From: Alitta virens | Taxonomy: Eukaryota; Annelida; Polychaeta; Phyllodocida; Nereididae | Length of the DNA stretch: 64,000 bases | Direction: 5' to 3' | Assembly (NCBI GenBank): GCA_932294295.1 | Contig: OW028582.1 | Location: forward strand, 3,777,515-3,841,514 | Shown: piece after piece, positions 48,910 through 59,156 of the stretch | Position numbering within the stretch: position 1 is the stretch's first letter | How the letters are laid out: each line of letters begins with the position of its first letter | The notes under the pieces: model-generated | Seen by the model: the letters and a program-made list of their open reading frames with translations, nothing else | What the model was told of the DNA's origin: nothing | Database searches by the model: none | Program-made: the position numbers and the translations under genes

Positions 48910-49016
48910 AAATTCATGAGGTCCTGTTTTATAGAATCACATCTGGGAAAAAAACTCAATTTTCTGTGATGACTTCTCGCAAGGTTGGGTGCAGGCAACA
49001 GGGGTCAATCACTAGG
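48910..49016. repeat. Low-copy repeat family R2, copy 1
   Basis: Matches 50806-50915: shared AATTCATGAGGT.CTGTTTTATAG, then TTTCTGTGATGACTTCT.GCAAGGT and a later GTC.ATCACT block. Class unknown. Confidence 0.5.
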
Positions 49017-50120
49017 CATGATGTTTTCCCAATTTGCACACTAGTTGGCTGTTTAGCAGATCTACATATTCAAGAACGATGCTCAGGTACATCCGAGGAA
49101 TTGCTTTTGAGTTATTGCTAACCACCCACCATAAATAAAGTCAACTTTCACCATTGTGTACAAGGTCAAGTGCTCTTATATTTTTGGTGGGTGGCGTATT
49201 CCTAATTTCTAAAGTTAGTACACAATTTGGTGGTGTGGGACCTCATCAACCATTGTCTGAAGATTGATAGCTTAAATACAGATAGCATTCAAAGCCATTT
49301 TATTGAAATTTGATGTCAGAATTGCTTCAATACATGCCATTAGCAATACACCCACACATTCTTGTACAGAATAACTTTTGAAAATCAGAGAAAAATTTAA
49401 GGAGTTGTGTAATAAAATGTAGTATGAAGCGATGACACTAATGGCGCTCATAACGTTCATTTAAGCCTCGCTTTCATCATTCATTAACAATGTTATTAAA
49501 AATTAAATGCTAGCTGCAGATTATTTATTTTACAGAGACATAGTAAATCTAGCCAGGCCCTGATGGCATTCAATAATTTTTTTTAGAAGACAATGAAATG
49601 AATGCAACAGATTTTGTCCACTTTCATACTGTGTGAAAATCCAGCTTTAAACATTTGTTTGCTAAGAGACTCAACTTATCTTAGTAAGTCTGAAATTTCT
49701 ATTTAAATTCTTTATCATAGTTTTTTTTAATTCCTGTAGCTAATCCTATTTTTAGATATGGTGTTACAAAGCCTGTCATTATAGGGGAAAAAACATGCAA
49801 TATTATGCCAGATTATATCACAAATGACAGTTTATGTTCTTCGAGGACAATGTATAAAAAAAGTAAACTGTGCGAGACAAGCTATTTACACCTTTGACGG
49901 TGGACGTTTCATTTGCAAAACTGTCATGCGGGAGAATGGAATATCGCATTTTTGTTAAGATAATTTCTAAGTTAATTGGATATCCCTGAAATTTAGGTTT
50001 AAAAAGCGCGAAATCTTGTAATTGGCTTTTGCTTCCTTGATAAACAGCCTGGAAAGGCAGCAAAGTAGCAGCAGAGCTTGATATTTAGACAGCAGGCCAA
50101 CCACCATTGGGAACAATTTG
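49017..50120. other. AT-rich non-coding DNA, nothing recognised
   Basis: About 1.1 kb with only short ORFs (62 and 81 codons, minus strand) of non-protein-like composition. No RNA gene or repeat seen. Confidence 0.6.
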
Positions 50121-50292
50121 GTGGTGGTGGTGGTGGGTGAATTAGGGCTTTATGTCCTGTATTTCTGCACCTGATGGGCTAATTAGAATAGGTAGGGACC
50201 ATGGCAATGAGACGAAGGATGAAAAAGCCATCTAACTTATGCTCGACCGGGAATTGAACCCGGGACCCAGTGGTTGGAAGCTCAGCACGCTG
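50121..50292 (-). mobile_element. tRNA-derived SINE family S1, copy 2 (5' truncated)
   Basis: Contains box B GGTTCAATTCC (50250-50260), the TTAGATGGCTTTTTCATC body, the CCTGATGGGCTAATTAG block and a CCACCACCACC tail. The 5' end with box A is missing: similarity stops at AGCTTCCAACCAC..AGCGTGCTG. The head is therefore broken and the copy cannot have an intact pol III promoter. Confidence 0.8.
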
Positions 50293-50805
50293 GAAAAATT
50301 CTTATTGTTTCTTTTGCCTTGGCCTTCAATGTCCTTGGCCTCCTATGGTAAGCGTAGTAACACTGTGGGTGAACACCACAAACCTCGGTGGCCCACACAT
50401 AGCTCTGCGTAATGTATACTCTAGTTATGCCTGTCTAGCTTTCCCATGCCTAGTAGACATTAATGACCTTAAAAGTTAACATATTAAATGAACACCATTT
50501 TTATTAAAAATAATTGTCTTGCAACAGCAAATTAAGTTGCCTGATCTGGTCACATGACTCGAACAACCAATCACATCACCCCTAGTCAAGTGACTACAAG
50601 CTATACAGATTTTCATCACAGCAGGTTCGTCTTCTGAATATATTTACAATAATATCACAAATTATTATCACTTTCTGCATGCACTCCTCAAATCTTCAAT
50701 TACATTCTTCTCAGTATAAACATTACAAAAAGTTCAGCCTTACTCGTGTTGTACAACTCCCAGGTGGCTCTAACATCGCGAGGTGTGGTTGTGTCACTCG
50801 AGATT
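50293..50805. other. Non-coding DNA, nothing recognised
   Basis: A 69-codon plus-strand ORF (50270-50479) starts inside the SINE and has no recognisable domain. Otherwise empty. Confidence 0.55.
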
Positions 50806-50915
50806 ACGAATTCATGAGGTTCTGTTTTATAGTGGCAACTGGAAGACAAACTTAATTTCCTGTGATGACTTCTTGCAAGGTGTCTTTGAGGAAAAAGCAA
50901 GAGTCCATCACTGTC
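50806..50915. repeat. Low-copy repeat family R2, copy 2
   Basis: Second copy of the sequence at 48910-49016; see that entry for shared blocks. Confidence 0.5.
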
Positions 50916-51070
50916 CCTGGTGTCTTCCTAATTCTAACATTCACCAGACGTACTCGTTGGCCAAGTATGGTCCTGACTACAAATTAAGATGCTTACCGTG
51001 GTATGTGTTTTAAAACTTGCATCCTAATTCTGCTTATTTTCAAGAGTAAATATAGTAACATTACATTGAA

Positions 51071-51104
51071 TGTATTTTGCTAATCTTTGATTAGGCAAAA
51101 TACA
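51071..51104. repeat. Short hairpin, 15-bp stem
   Basis: TGTATTTTGCTAATC, loop TTT, GATTAGGCAAAATACA: complementary apart from one bulged G. AT-rich and isolated; could be a chance palindrome or a MITE relic. Confidence 0.5.
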
Positions 51105-52081
51105 ATATACAAGGTCCTATCTCTGTGATCCTTTCATTCACTAAACCCTATTCTTACGTCTTGGCTACAGAAATGATTTCTTTGGCCAGTCTGATCGAGG
51201 TGAAGATAAAGGAACTAATTGCTTTTGATCCAGTTTCATATCTTCTTTCTATTTTGAAAACCACTCTTTCAGAGTGGCTTTGGAATATTTTGTTATTAAC
51301 AAGCTCATATAGTCTTGTCCAATCACATGGTCACATATCTCTAAATATGGACATGCTGTCTGGGCATCAACTAACCAAATCATGTGATGGGCTAGCTCTT
51401 CTGTCAAAAGGAAATTAATATGCCATTCAGAAATGACATGCATCTCTTTGACTTGTCAATCTCCAAAATGTAATCTAGAGAACAATGAAGCTTGGCACAT
51501 TGCCCTTCAAAATATTACTCTGCACTGTTGTAGGCCTACTCTTGGAGAACATAAGACTATCTGAAAATCCTTATTAGGCCTAAATTTTTCTCTGGAACAA
51601 CATATATGCACCTGGCTATATTTTACATGCTTACATATATATGTAAATTATGCCAAATATGTATCTTTTTGATTTTAGTAACAATACAATTATATAGGAT
51701 AATACCAAGAGTAAATTAGCCCCATAACCTGATTAAAAAGGTAATTTATTATTGACAACAAAATCCCAACAGCAACTTTACGATTTTACATCACCATCAG
51801 AATAGTGACCAATATGTTATTTATACTGGCAAGATTTTGCTGCTTAAACAGGAAAATATTAACAGTGAAGTGTGCTTAACATGTTTTCAGGGCTGTAGCG
51901 AGAGACTGAAATCAGACGAGGCGAACTCCAATAACAGTTTGAGTTTAGTGTATCATAGGTCTGCGTTATTGTCTTGGCATGACAATAAATAAATAAATTG
52001 ACAGACAAGGTGGCTGCCTATGGCCCTAGTTGTGGAATCCCACTGTTCCTGTTTCCAGCAATTTTTAGAGTGATAAATCAT
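51105..52081. other. AT-rich non-coding DNA
   Basis: Contains an AATAAATAAATAAA stretch near 51983-51999 that could be the tail of a lost retroelement. A 97-codon ORF (51125-51418) has no recognisable motif. Nothing else seen. Confidence 0.5.
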
Positions 52082-52185
52082 GCATACAACTTGTCATATG
52101 GTAATCTTCTTTGCCCACATGCAGACTGAGACATGACACTAACAAGAGCAGGGTATCTTTGGGTGGTCATCCAATCATGTCCTGC
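52082..52185. mobile_element. Interspersed repeat family R1, copy 2 (internal part)
   Basis: Shares ACTTGTCATATGGTAATCTTCTTTGC, GAGACATGACACTAACAAGAGCAGGGT and GGGTGGTCATCCAATCATGTCCTGC with copies at 46096 and 58047, but lacks both outer parts. Confidence 0.65.
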
Positions 52186-53599
52186 AAAATAATACAGTCA
52201 TATTCGACTGACCGTTACATTCAGAAATGCTTTGTTTGTGGTAATTCCTCGTAATAAAATTCAATAAATAAAAAAAAATTTCTAAAAACTATATAAATAA
52301 GTATCTCTGAATGGAATCTCCACTGGGTGGCTCCTCAAAAGCGACATGACTGTCAAATTAACATTTTGTCAGTTATAATTACATTACTTTTAAATACTAC
52401 AGTTCAATTCCGGTCGATATTCAAAAGGAATTTTAAGGTACTTTACTAAATCGATGCGAAATTAGGAAATTTAGTCGTCACCATGAATTGACATCAAGCT
52501 AAATAGGATTCAGGATGTGTTGGAAGGCATTACCAGGATAAAAAGGGTATTTGTTAAGAATTTGTGACATAACATCACAATAAATCATAATTACCAATCC
52601 TAACATTTGATTTAATGACAAAGAATAAACATAATGAATATATAACTTTATTAGTTTAAATTACTTGTTCTAATGTTAAAGTGTAAATTATTTCTTCTTA
52701 ATATTTTCCTTTTCAATTTTAATATAGTATAATTTGTTGGTAAAGGCATAAACTCCCAATGGGGCCAGCCTGCCATGAATGTTATTTCAAAAGACATATG
52801 TGATATGAAATGATCTTTTTTAAAAAAATGGCCAATATATAAATGAATCTTGAATCTTATCTTTGCACCTTGTATGAAAAATGCAAAGTCTATTCATTTG
52901 ATAGTTTCTACAAATTACTCAATATCTTGTACACATTGTCCTACAAGTTGCTCTTAGTCTTTATCCTCATGTTGATCTGTCCGCCTATCCCGTTTGCTTA
53001 TCTCTCTGCTCCCAAATCAATTTCTTTTCCAGATTTTCCAGACGTTAATTTGTTTGAGTGCCATGTTGAGCCAAGTTGGGAAGTAGTCATGCATGTTTGG
53101 AGCTGATAGTGATTTTGGCAGACTTCGCAAGTTTACTCCATAACTGAATGTAATTTGGAAAGAGATTTCTTGGAAAATCTGTAATAGGATTCAGCTATGT
53201 GTGGCTTGCATATGATATTAGCAATTTACCTGTTATATCATCTGTGTGTAGCAATATAATGCAGTAAAGTATAAGAATATGAAATATGAACTCTAATTCA
53301 GATATTAATATTAAAAAAAAACATTTTTATATATCTCACAGTGATATTTTAAATATTGGTACTCATCTGTGTCAGAGTAAACGTGACAGTATCCGTCACT
53401 GTGGTAGGCCTGAATGCTTTTCTCTTGCTAACAGAAAAATTATCATCATCCCTTGCTATCATTTGGCTTTTGGTTAATATAAATTCACATCTCCATTCAG
53501 CTATTGTGGCCAACAAATCGTATATTAATTGTATCTGAAAATGCTATCTTTCTGACAGGACACAGACACCTTTTAAGAGTCTTGTCTAAAACTAAATTC
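52186..53599. other. AT-rich non-coding DNA, nothing recognised
   Basis: About 1.4 kb. An 87-codon ORF at 52843-53106 encodes a hydrophobic stretch, but its composition follows the AT-rich background and no start context, splice sites or homologous motif support it. Confidence 0.55.
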
Positions 53600-53690
53600 C
53601 AATTGTTCCTTGACCAAGAGTTCAAACCCACGCACCTTCATTCAATACCACAGAAACGAACCATGCTAACCACTCTTCACCAGTTGCCCA
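53600..53690 (-). mobile_element. tRNA-like SINE fragment
   Basis: On the minus strand TGGTTAGCATGG (box A-like, 53661-53672) is followed about 30 bases later by GGGTTTGAACTC (box B-like, 53618-53629). It resembles the fragment at 43800-43872 in promoter motifs and spacing. The tRNA fold is not preserved. Confidence 0.5.
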
Positions 53691-54825
53691 CATCTCCACC
53701 AAGCCAACAGGGCAATTAATACCCTGCCGCTCCATCAATAGTGGTTTAAGTGGATGTTAAGTAGAGCCAGGTTGATCTTAGTGTGTCTGTGGGTCATCTC
53801 TTGTCTGTCAGAGCTATAACAGTCCATCATTGAGGGTGTGAAAAGGCTCTATCGTGGCATTTGTCTGAGTCACACAAAGTAATCCCAGCAGAAATTACCT
53901 CTTCCCAGGAGTCTCAATGATGCCATAAAATGCTAGTGATCTATAATTCATATTCTGTGTGATAAGAGCACTCAGCCCGTCAGCCACTTGGTACCTGCTC
54001 AAAAGCAGAGAGCTATTGTTCTCGCCTGCTCAAAAGCAAATGCCCCAAAATGCACTTTACGACTAAAAACCAAAATGCACTTAAAGCCAATGCTTCTCTT
54101 TCAGCTTTCCTCACAATGCTTTAAAGAGGTTTGAATAACCAATGCAAAACAAGCCTAGAACTTCGTTGTTGCATTCGCTACACATTTTTCCTTTCTGCTG
54201 TCCGACATAGTTAATAACTATGTGCTGTTAAATACTCTTAAATATTGCCATGTTGTGTACAGATTTTTTTTGTAAAATTATGGTTTATTGCTGATTTGTT
54301 TAGTGAAAATCAAAGATATTAATCACTCAATCATGTATAGATTATACATACACTACGTAGTGGCCAGTTGAGATAAACATGGAAATACTTTTTTAAGACA
54401 TACAATCAAAACAACTTCCTGTAACACACAAGACGCGTATCCCCTCAGTCAATTTATAAAGAGAGAATATTCTTATCCTAACTCTGCTGAATAGTAACGG
54501 TTCTATGGCCTATATAGTATGGTCTCAGCTGCTGTCTTTCCCATACTTGCCACCTCAAGGACTGCTGTCTTACTGTGCTTGGCTCTCTTACGACCTTTTC
54601 CTTCACCAGCTGATGGCAGCGTTTGTCTTCTTTATGTCTTTTAGTTATTGGTCACTTAGTTGCACACCTTCCTGGAGCAGGATTGCTTGGGATTAGACAG
54701 TCTATTCTCTTTAGGGAAATGTCTGGGGAGACAGAAGACCCCTTGCAAACACCACGCACATCATTTAAGCCTGTGCTATGATAATCGCACCATAATTTGA
54801 CACCCTGCGCCCTGGTTTTGTGTTT
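53691..54825. other. Non-coding DNA, nothing recognised
   Basis: Includes a small direct repeat CCTGCTCAAAAGCA near 53996 and 54027. A 63-codon ORF (54505-54696) is unsupported. Confidence 0.5.
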
Positions 54826-55007
54826 CAATGTACATGATCACCAATATTAAGGTTGAAGACCACCTCAATATTGAGATATGACGAATGCAAAATATTTTTA
54901 GACCACATGGAATTCTTGCACTTTTTTCACTCGCTTTTTCAACAATTACATCATTTAGGCCATTAAAAGTCAGTACACAGCTGATCTTAATGGTGAGGGT
55001 CCACTGT
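54826..55007. mobile_element. Possible DNA-transposon relic with AAGACCACC / CTTAATGG motifs
   Basis: The left part carries GAAGACCACCTCAATATTGAG and the right end reads CTTAATGGTGAGGGTCCACTGTA. Similar GTGGTCTTAAT motifs recur at 60676-60775. Ends of this style are seen in pogo/Tigger-like elements, but the inverted match here is weak. Confidence 0.3.
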
Positions 55008-56703
55008 AATTCTTAAATCCTCTGCTAAATGTTACCAAACTTTCACTTCATTCCTCCCAAGCAACAGCTATCTCATGCAGTTGCCTCATTACTTATATAA
55101 CCTGCAATCAACTTCTCACTTAACTGTGGCACCCTTCAAAGGCCACTCATCAACTGCAATGTAGTCACCTCCCTGTGATCTTTACTGGAGGAGCTGTAGT
55201 CTGAAATATCCTACAGAGTAGTTGTCTACATTACAGTGTCCTGAAAATGTGTTGGGACATCAAAGGTTTTACAATGTATTTATCAATTTATCATATTTTG
55301 CACAATCCTATCATTTTGGCTTTCGCGAGCTGTTCACTGCAAGAGCTATAGATTTAAATAATTAATTACATTCTAAAGTTTGATATTGTCAATGAATTTA
55401 TCAAAATCATGCACAAGAGATAGTTACACACAGGTATGGGAGAGCTAGAATGGCATTATTGAATTTTGCATTGAAGAGTTATATGTTGGCCATTGTGTTT
55501 GAAGTCTTAACCAACAGCGTTGCCATTCTTGCCATGGGAAGGTCTATCATGACATTAAGATTTATAGTAAATGGCGAAGGTGTGTCAAGAAAATATTTAA
55601 CAGGGACAATCTGCTGGGCTAAACAGGTGACTCATATTTTTGGATGAGGACCGCTCAGCAGAGAGCGACAACATGTGAACCTCCCATGACTTTTTACAAG
55701 ACCTTTAATTAGATTGATGGATCCCAGCTCTTTGATCAACTCTAGATGTGCAACCGCACCACAGTTTCTGTCAGATCAGACAACTCCCGATCACACGTCC
55801 ATTAACTAATCCATCAATCAAGTTACAGAACTAGCAGAGCAGGTCCAATTGGCTGATTCATTAATCACACTGTCACTGTCCCCAGTTGCTTCTTGTAATG
55901 CTTCTTAGATGTATTGTGATGAAGAGATGTGATGAAAGAGATATAATTTACTGGCTAATTAATTTGGTGCAATAGATTGTACCTGGGCAAAAAAAACTTG
56001 TCTGACAGGGTAATTTTTCACTTTAGCATCACAAATACCTTGTAAATAGTTTTGTTATTGTATGACTGAACTGCTAAAAATTTTAATGAATGTGTAAATT
56101 TCACTGGCATTACGTGTATAGCAGCTCTTAGTGTACATCGTGTAGTGATGCATTTCGCCCACGCTTGTTAGCCCTTTCAAAATATTTGAAATAGAAGTAG
56201 ATGAAAAGGCATCAACATAACGTATCCTCAAAAAGATAAATCTTCCTTTTTCTTTTAGAAATTATTAAGTGTCATACTCAAGCTGGTACAATTATTAATA
56301 TTCATGTTGAAGGAAAAACTTTTTACGGCAAGGGACACAATTTAGCTTTGCTGCACATGCACAACCGCACAAGTCACGAGATGCTGTGTCATCTCAGTCT
56401 GGTCTATTGATAAATCACCAATTTGCCTTGTGCTATGATAAAGGATAAACGCCTGTGCAATAATCTCTGTCTAGCCGAACAACTGTGACAATAAACAACA
56501 GTAAACAGAGCGACCAATAACAAGGAAATATGTAAGCTATTCCATATGGCGATTTGACCAGATCATAAAGATTCTGTGTGGGCGATTTGACCTGATCATG
56601 GCAATGTGCGAGAAAAAAGTCATAAAAATTTGACATAATGGAATTTTGAAAATTAATCTTTATATACAGAAACAGACTGTAGAGTGCTACTGACAGACAG
56701 TCG
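55008..56703. other. AT-rich non-coding DNA, nothing recognised
   Basis: About 1.7 kb without a supportable gene, RNA or repeat. ORFs at 55450-55647 and 56433-56636 have no recognisable motifs. Confidence 0.55.
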
Positions 56704-56879
56704 AAGTGTATTGAGGGAGTGGTGGTGGTGGATTAGGGCTTTACGTTCTGTATTTCTGCAGGTAGGGACCATGGCAATGAGACAAAGAATGAAACAGCCA
56801 TCCAACATAGGTTCGACCGGAAATTGAACCCGGGACACTACCACTGAGCTAGGCCACCACCTGCAAGTGTATTGAGGGA
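56704..56879 (-). mobile_element. tRNA-derived SINE family S1, copy 3, with perfect 15-bp target duplication
   Basis: The SINE body (56719-56864) is flanked by perfect direct repeats AAGTGTATTGAGGGA at 56704-56718 and 56865-56879, the expected mark of LINE-driven retrotransposition. Minus-strand order: box A TAGCTCAGTGG, box B GGTTCAATTTCC, body with TTGGATGGCTGTTTCATT, CCACCACC tail. Two internal deletions (the CTGATGGGCTAATTAG block, and most of the box A-B spacer) make it the shortest copy at 146 bp. Confidence 0.9.
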
Positions 56880-57363
56880 AGGAACTCTTGTAATGTGTTT
56901 ATGCAAAATGAGAGAAAACTAAACTATTTAGAGACAAACATTAATACAGATACAGAGGCAACAGAACAGACAGTGCAATAGTATGAAAGCCAGATTCATG
57001 CATCAAACAGAATGAACAGAAATGCATGCAGAAGCTGCACGAAGAAAAATTGCCGTCCGAAAAAAGGTGGTTGTAACGCCTTCGTGCTGTTCAGCGGGCG
57101 CGTCTTTTGATGAATCGCCATGTCTGATTGGCTGAAAGGCCGTGAAATTGATAGTTTTAGGATTCTGTGCTTCGATACTTTCACAGTTTTAACATTTGAA
57201 CAGAGTGTGGAAATGGTTGAAGCACGGATGCGATTTCAGGTGAAGTTTTCTTTGTGAGCTGGCAGATATTGTATTCAAATCTTTCTGTCCCTAAAAGTCA
57301 CAAACAAGTTACAATTAGCAGAAACTGCATTGATGAGTCACACTCCTCCATGTTTTACTACTG
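56880..57363. other. Non-coding DNA, nothing recognised
   Basis: A more GC-rich patch lies near 57050-57140, but no motif, RNA or exon could be supported. Confidence 0.5.
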
Positions 57364-57465
57364 CTGTTCTATCCCATAATGACTCATATACCAGTTATGA
57401 CTCATTAAAAGGTCCTGTTCTATCCCAAGATGCCTCATAAGGTAGTTATGACTCATTGAAAGGTC
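57364..57465 (+). repeat. Local tandem duplication, two 51-bp units
   Basis: CTGTTCTATCCCA.AATGACTCATA..AGTTATGACTCATT.AAAGGTC occurs twice (57364-57414 and 57415-57465) with several substitutions. Two further TGACTCAT words lie nearby (57645, 58041). Confidence 0.75.
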
Positions 57466-58046
57466 CATCACTGTTACCTGAGTTTTCTGTCACAAGAGGG
57501 CAGGTGATGTCACTGTTGCTAAACTTTGTCTATAGTAACAAGCTTCAGTGAATACAGGATTATCCATTGCCATGAATTTCAGTATGAGTCGTCAAAGATA
57601 CTTCAACTTCAACAAAATATAGGTCCATGTGTCACCAGTGACTCATATATCAAGTGCAATTTTCACTTTACAAGTGAACAGAAGTTTACTTATCAATTCT
57701 ATCAACTGTAATGGGGCATTCATAAAGTCTCTTACTATCACCCGAGACTTCCAAATTTATCGCCTTTCTGTTAAACTGCAATTACTTAGGTTTTCTGGCT
57801 TATCATTAAAACCGGCCTTTTGTTATTTAGTCTGTTCTTAATATATGAACCTTCAGCAATATATTCTACTAACCATGACCACCAATTGTTAAAAATAATG
57901 TAAATCAATAAGCAACTGGAACAAATTGTAATAAGTTAGTAATCAAACCACAAAATTTGAATAAACAGGCTTTCCTAGTTGAAGGAAATATTCTAGCTAC
58001 TTTGTCAGATGGTAGGAAGAGCTATTCTGCAAGTGATCATATGACT
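57466..58046. other. AT-rich non-coding DNA
   Basis: Overlapping ORFs of 61 and 70 codons (57526-57841) show no recognisable domain. Nothing else seen. Confidence 0.5.
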
Positions 58047-58235
58047 CATTTCCAGTCATATTCAGCTGAGCAACAGAGCATGTACAAAACGTGTCATATC
58101 GTAATATTCTTGGCCCATACGCAGATTGAGACATGACACTAACAAGAACAGGGCTACTTTGGGTGGTCATCCAATCATGTCCTGCAGCTCCAAATCTTCT
58201 GCCGGTCAATGACTTGTGGCATCAGCTTGTTCTTT
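58047..58235. mobile_element. Interspersed repeat family R1, copy 3
   Basis: Near full-length match to 46096-46277, including both outer blocks (CATATTCAGCTGAGCAACAG and CGGTCAATGACTTGTGGCATCAGC). The T-run present after copy 1 is only TGTTCTTTA here. Confidence 0.7.
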
Positions 58236-58360
58236 ATGCGTTACGAGAAATAAGAAGTGTAGAAAATATATGACGAGGAACACAAGACATGTCATTCGAT
58301 ATGCCATAACATAGATAAATTGTGCAAGCATACATTCATTGGTATCTCTTGCTTGCAATA

Positions 58361-58486
58361 TGGAATGAACTACCCATTGAAATAAAGGAGATAGATGACT
58401 TTGTTGTATTCAAAAGATTGTTAAGAAACTGTAATTACCTCGAAAATTGTGAATGTGGATCTTTTTGCCAACGAAATAATATGTAA
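58361..58486 (+). pseudogene. LINE reverse transcriptase C-terminus remnant
   Basis: A 41-codon plus-strand frame ending in TAA (58484-58486) reads WNELPIEIKEI..FVVFKRLLRN, then a cysteine-containing tail (CECGSFC). The WN.LP...K.....FK..L pattern is the usual end of non-LTR retrotransposon ORF2. Upstream frames are disrupted, so only this piece is readable. It is followed by an AT-rich 3' UTR and a pentanucleotide tail at 58626-58664. It differs in sequence and tail from the LINE at 46621, so two LINE families are represented. Confidence 0.65.
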
Positions 58487-58625
58487 ATCAAATTAACATC
58501 TTATCATATTTCCATTTATTGCCATTTTTATCATTTGCATATAACTTCATTTTGTTTTCTGTTATTTTTAAAAAGCTTTATAGCTTCTTTTATTGTTGTC
58601 ATTCCTCACCGACTGTAAATAAAGT

Positions 58626-58664
58626 TTTATCTTATCTTATCTTATTTTATCCTATTTTATCTTA
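58626..58664 (+). repeat. TTATC pentanucleotide tail of LINE remnant
   Basis: About seven TTATC/TTATT-type units directly after AATAAAGTT. Acts as the 3' terminal repeat of the LINE fragment on the plus strand. Confidence 0.8.
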
Positions 58665-58724
58665 AAGATTCATATAAAAAACTTTAATGTAAGTTTTATA
58701 GTTTGCTATCACTCAACTGTCTCA

Positions 58725-58905
58725 ACTGAGACATGAGTCTTTCTCAATTCTCTGGGGAGTAATTATGTACCCAGCATGCAGCAAGTGAGTAAAGGAAGCT
58801 CTGTTCAGTTCTTCCATGCCATGGGTTGGCTCGAACCCACGACTTTGCACATATGAGTGCAGCATCTTATACATTGTAGCATGGCACCCGTGGCACATAT
58901 ACATA
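58725..58905 (-). mobile_element. tRNA-like SINE with strong box B
   Basis: The minus strand contains GTGGGTTCGAGCC (58828-58840), a near-consensus box B, preceded by an anticodon-arm-like hairpin TGCAC..GTGCA. Box A is poorly preserved (around TGCTACAATG). The downstream body runs to about 58725. It is probably a SINE of a family different from S1; a decayed tRNA pseudogene is possible. Confidence 0.5.
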
Positions 58906-58919
58906 TCATCTGTCTCTGC

Positions 58920-59156
58920 TAGGGACCCTTGAATCTTCAGGGTCCCTGGAAACTCAAGTGACCTACATTTCTAGATTGCTACGCATATATATGCAACGTA
59001 TTGCTGATCGAACAAGAGGAGGCGGTCGCTTCCTCTGATTTTGGGACAAAAGTATTGCTGATCGAACAAATTAGTTAAATGTTCGCCGGTATGGATCAGG
59101 TCCCTAGCCAGGCTGAGGCTGAGGCAGAGGAGGCGGTCGCCTCCTCTGATTTTGGA
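58920..59156 (+). mobile_element. Interspersed repeat family R3, copy 1, with internal duplication
   Basis: Starts GGGACCCTTGAATCTTC, continues GGTCCCTGGAAACTCAAGTGACC, TCTAGATTGCTACGCAT and CAACGTATTGCTGATCGAACAA. The last block returns at 59052-59069. A GAGGAGGCGGTCGC.TCCTCTGATTTTGG segment occurs twice (59016-59045 and 59126-59154), the second with a perfect 9-bp GAGGAGGCG/CGCCTCCTC stem. Inverted relatives lie at 60842-60962 and 61605-61871. Confidence 0.6.

Noticed and set aside
52843..53106. 87-codon ORF with a hydrophobic segment
   Set aside because: Composition follows AT-rich background; no homologous motif, splice signals or neighbouring exons support it.
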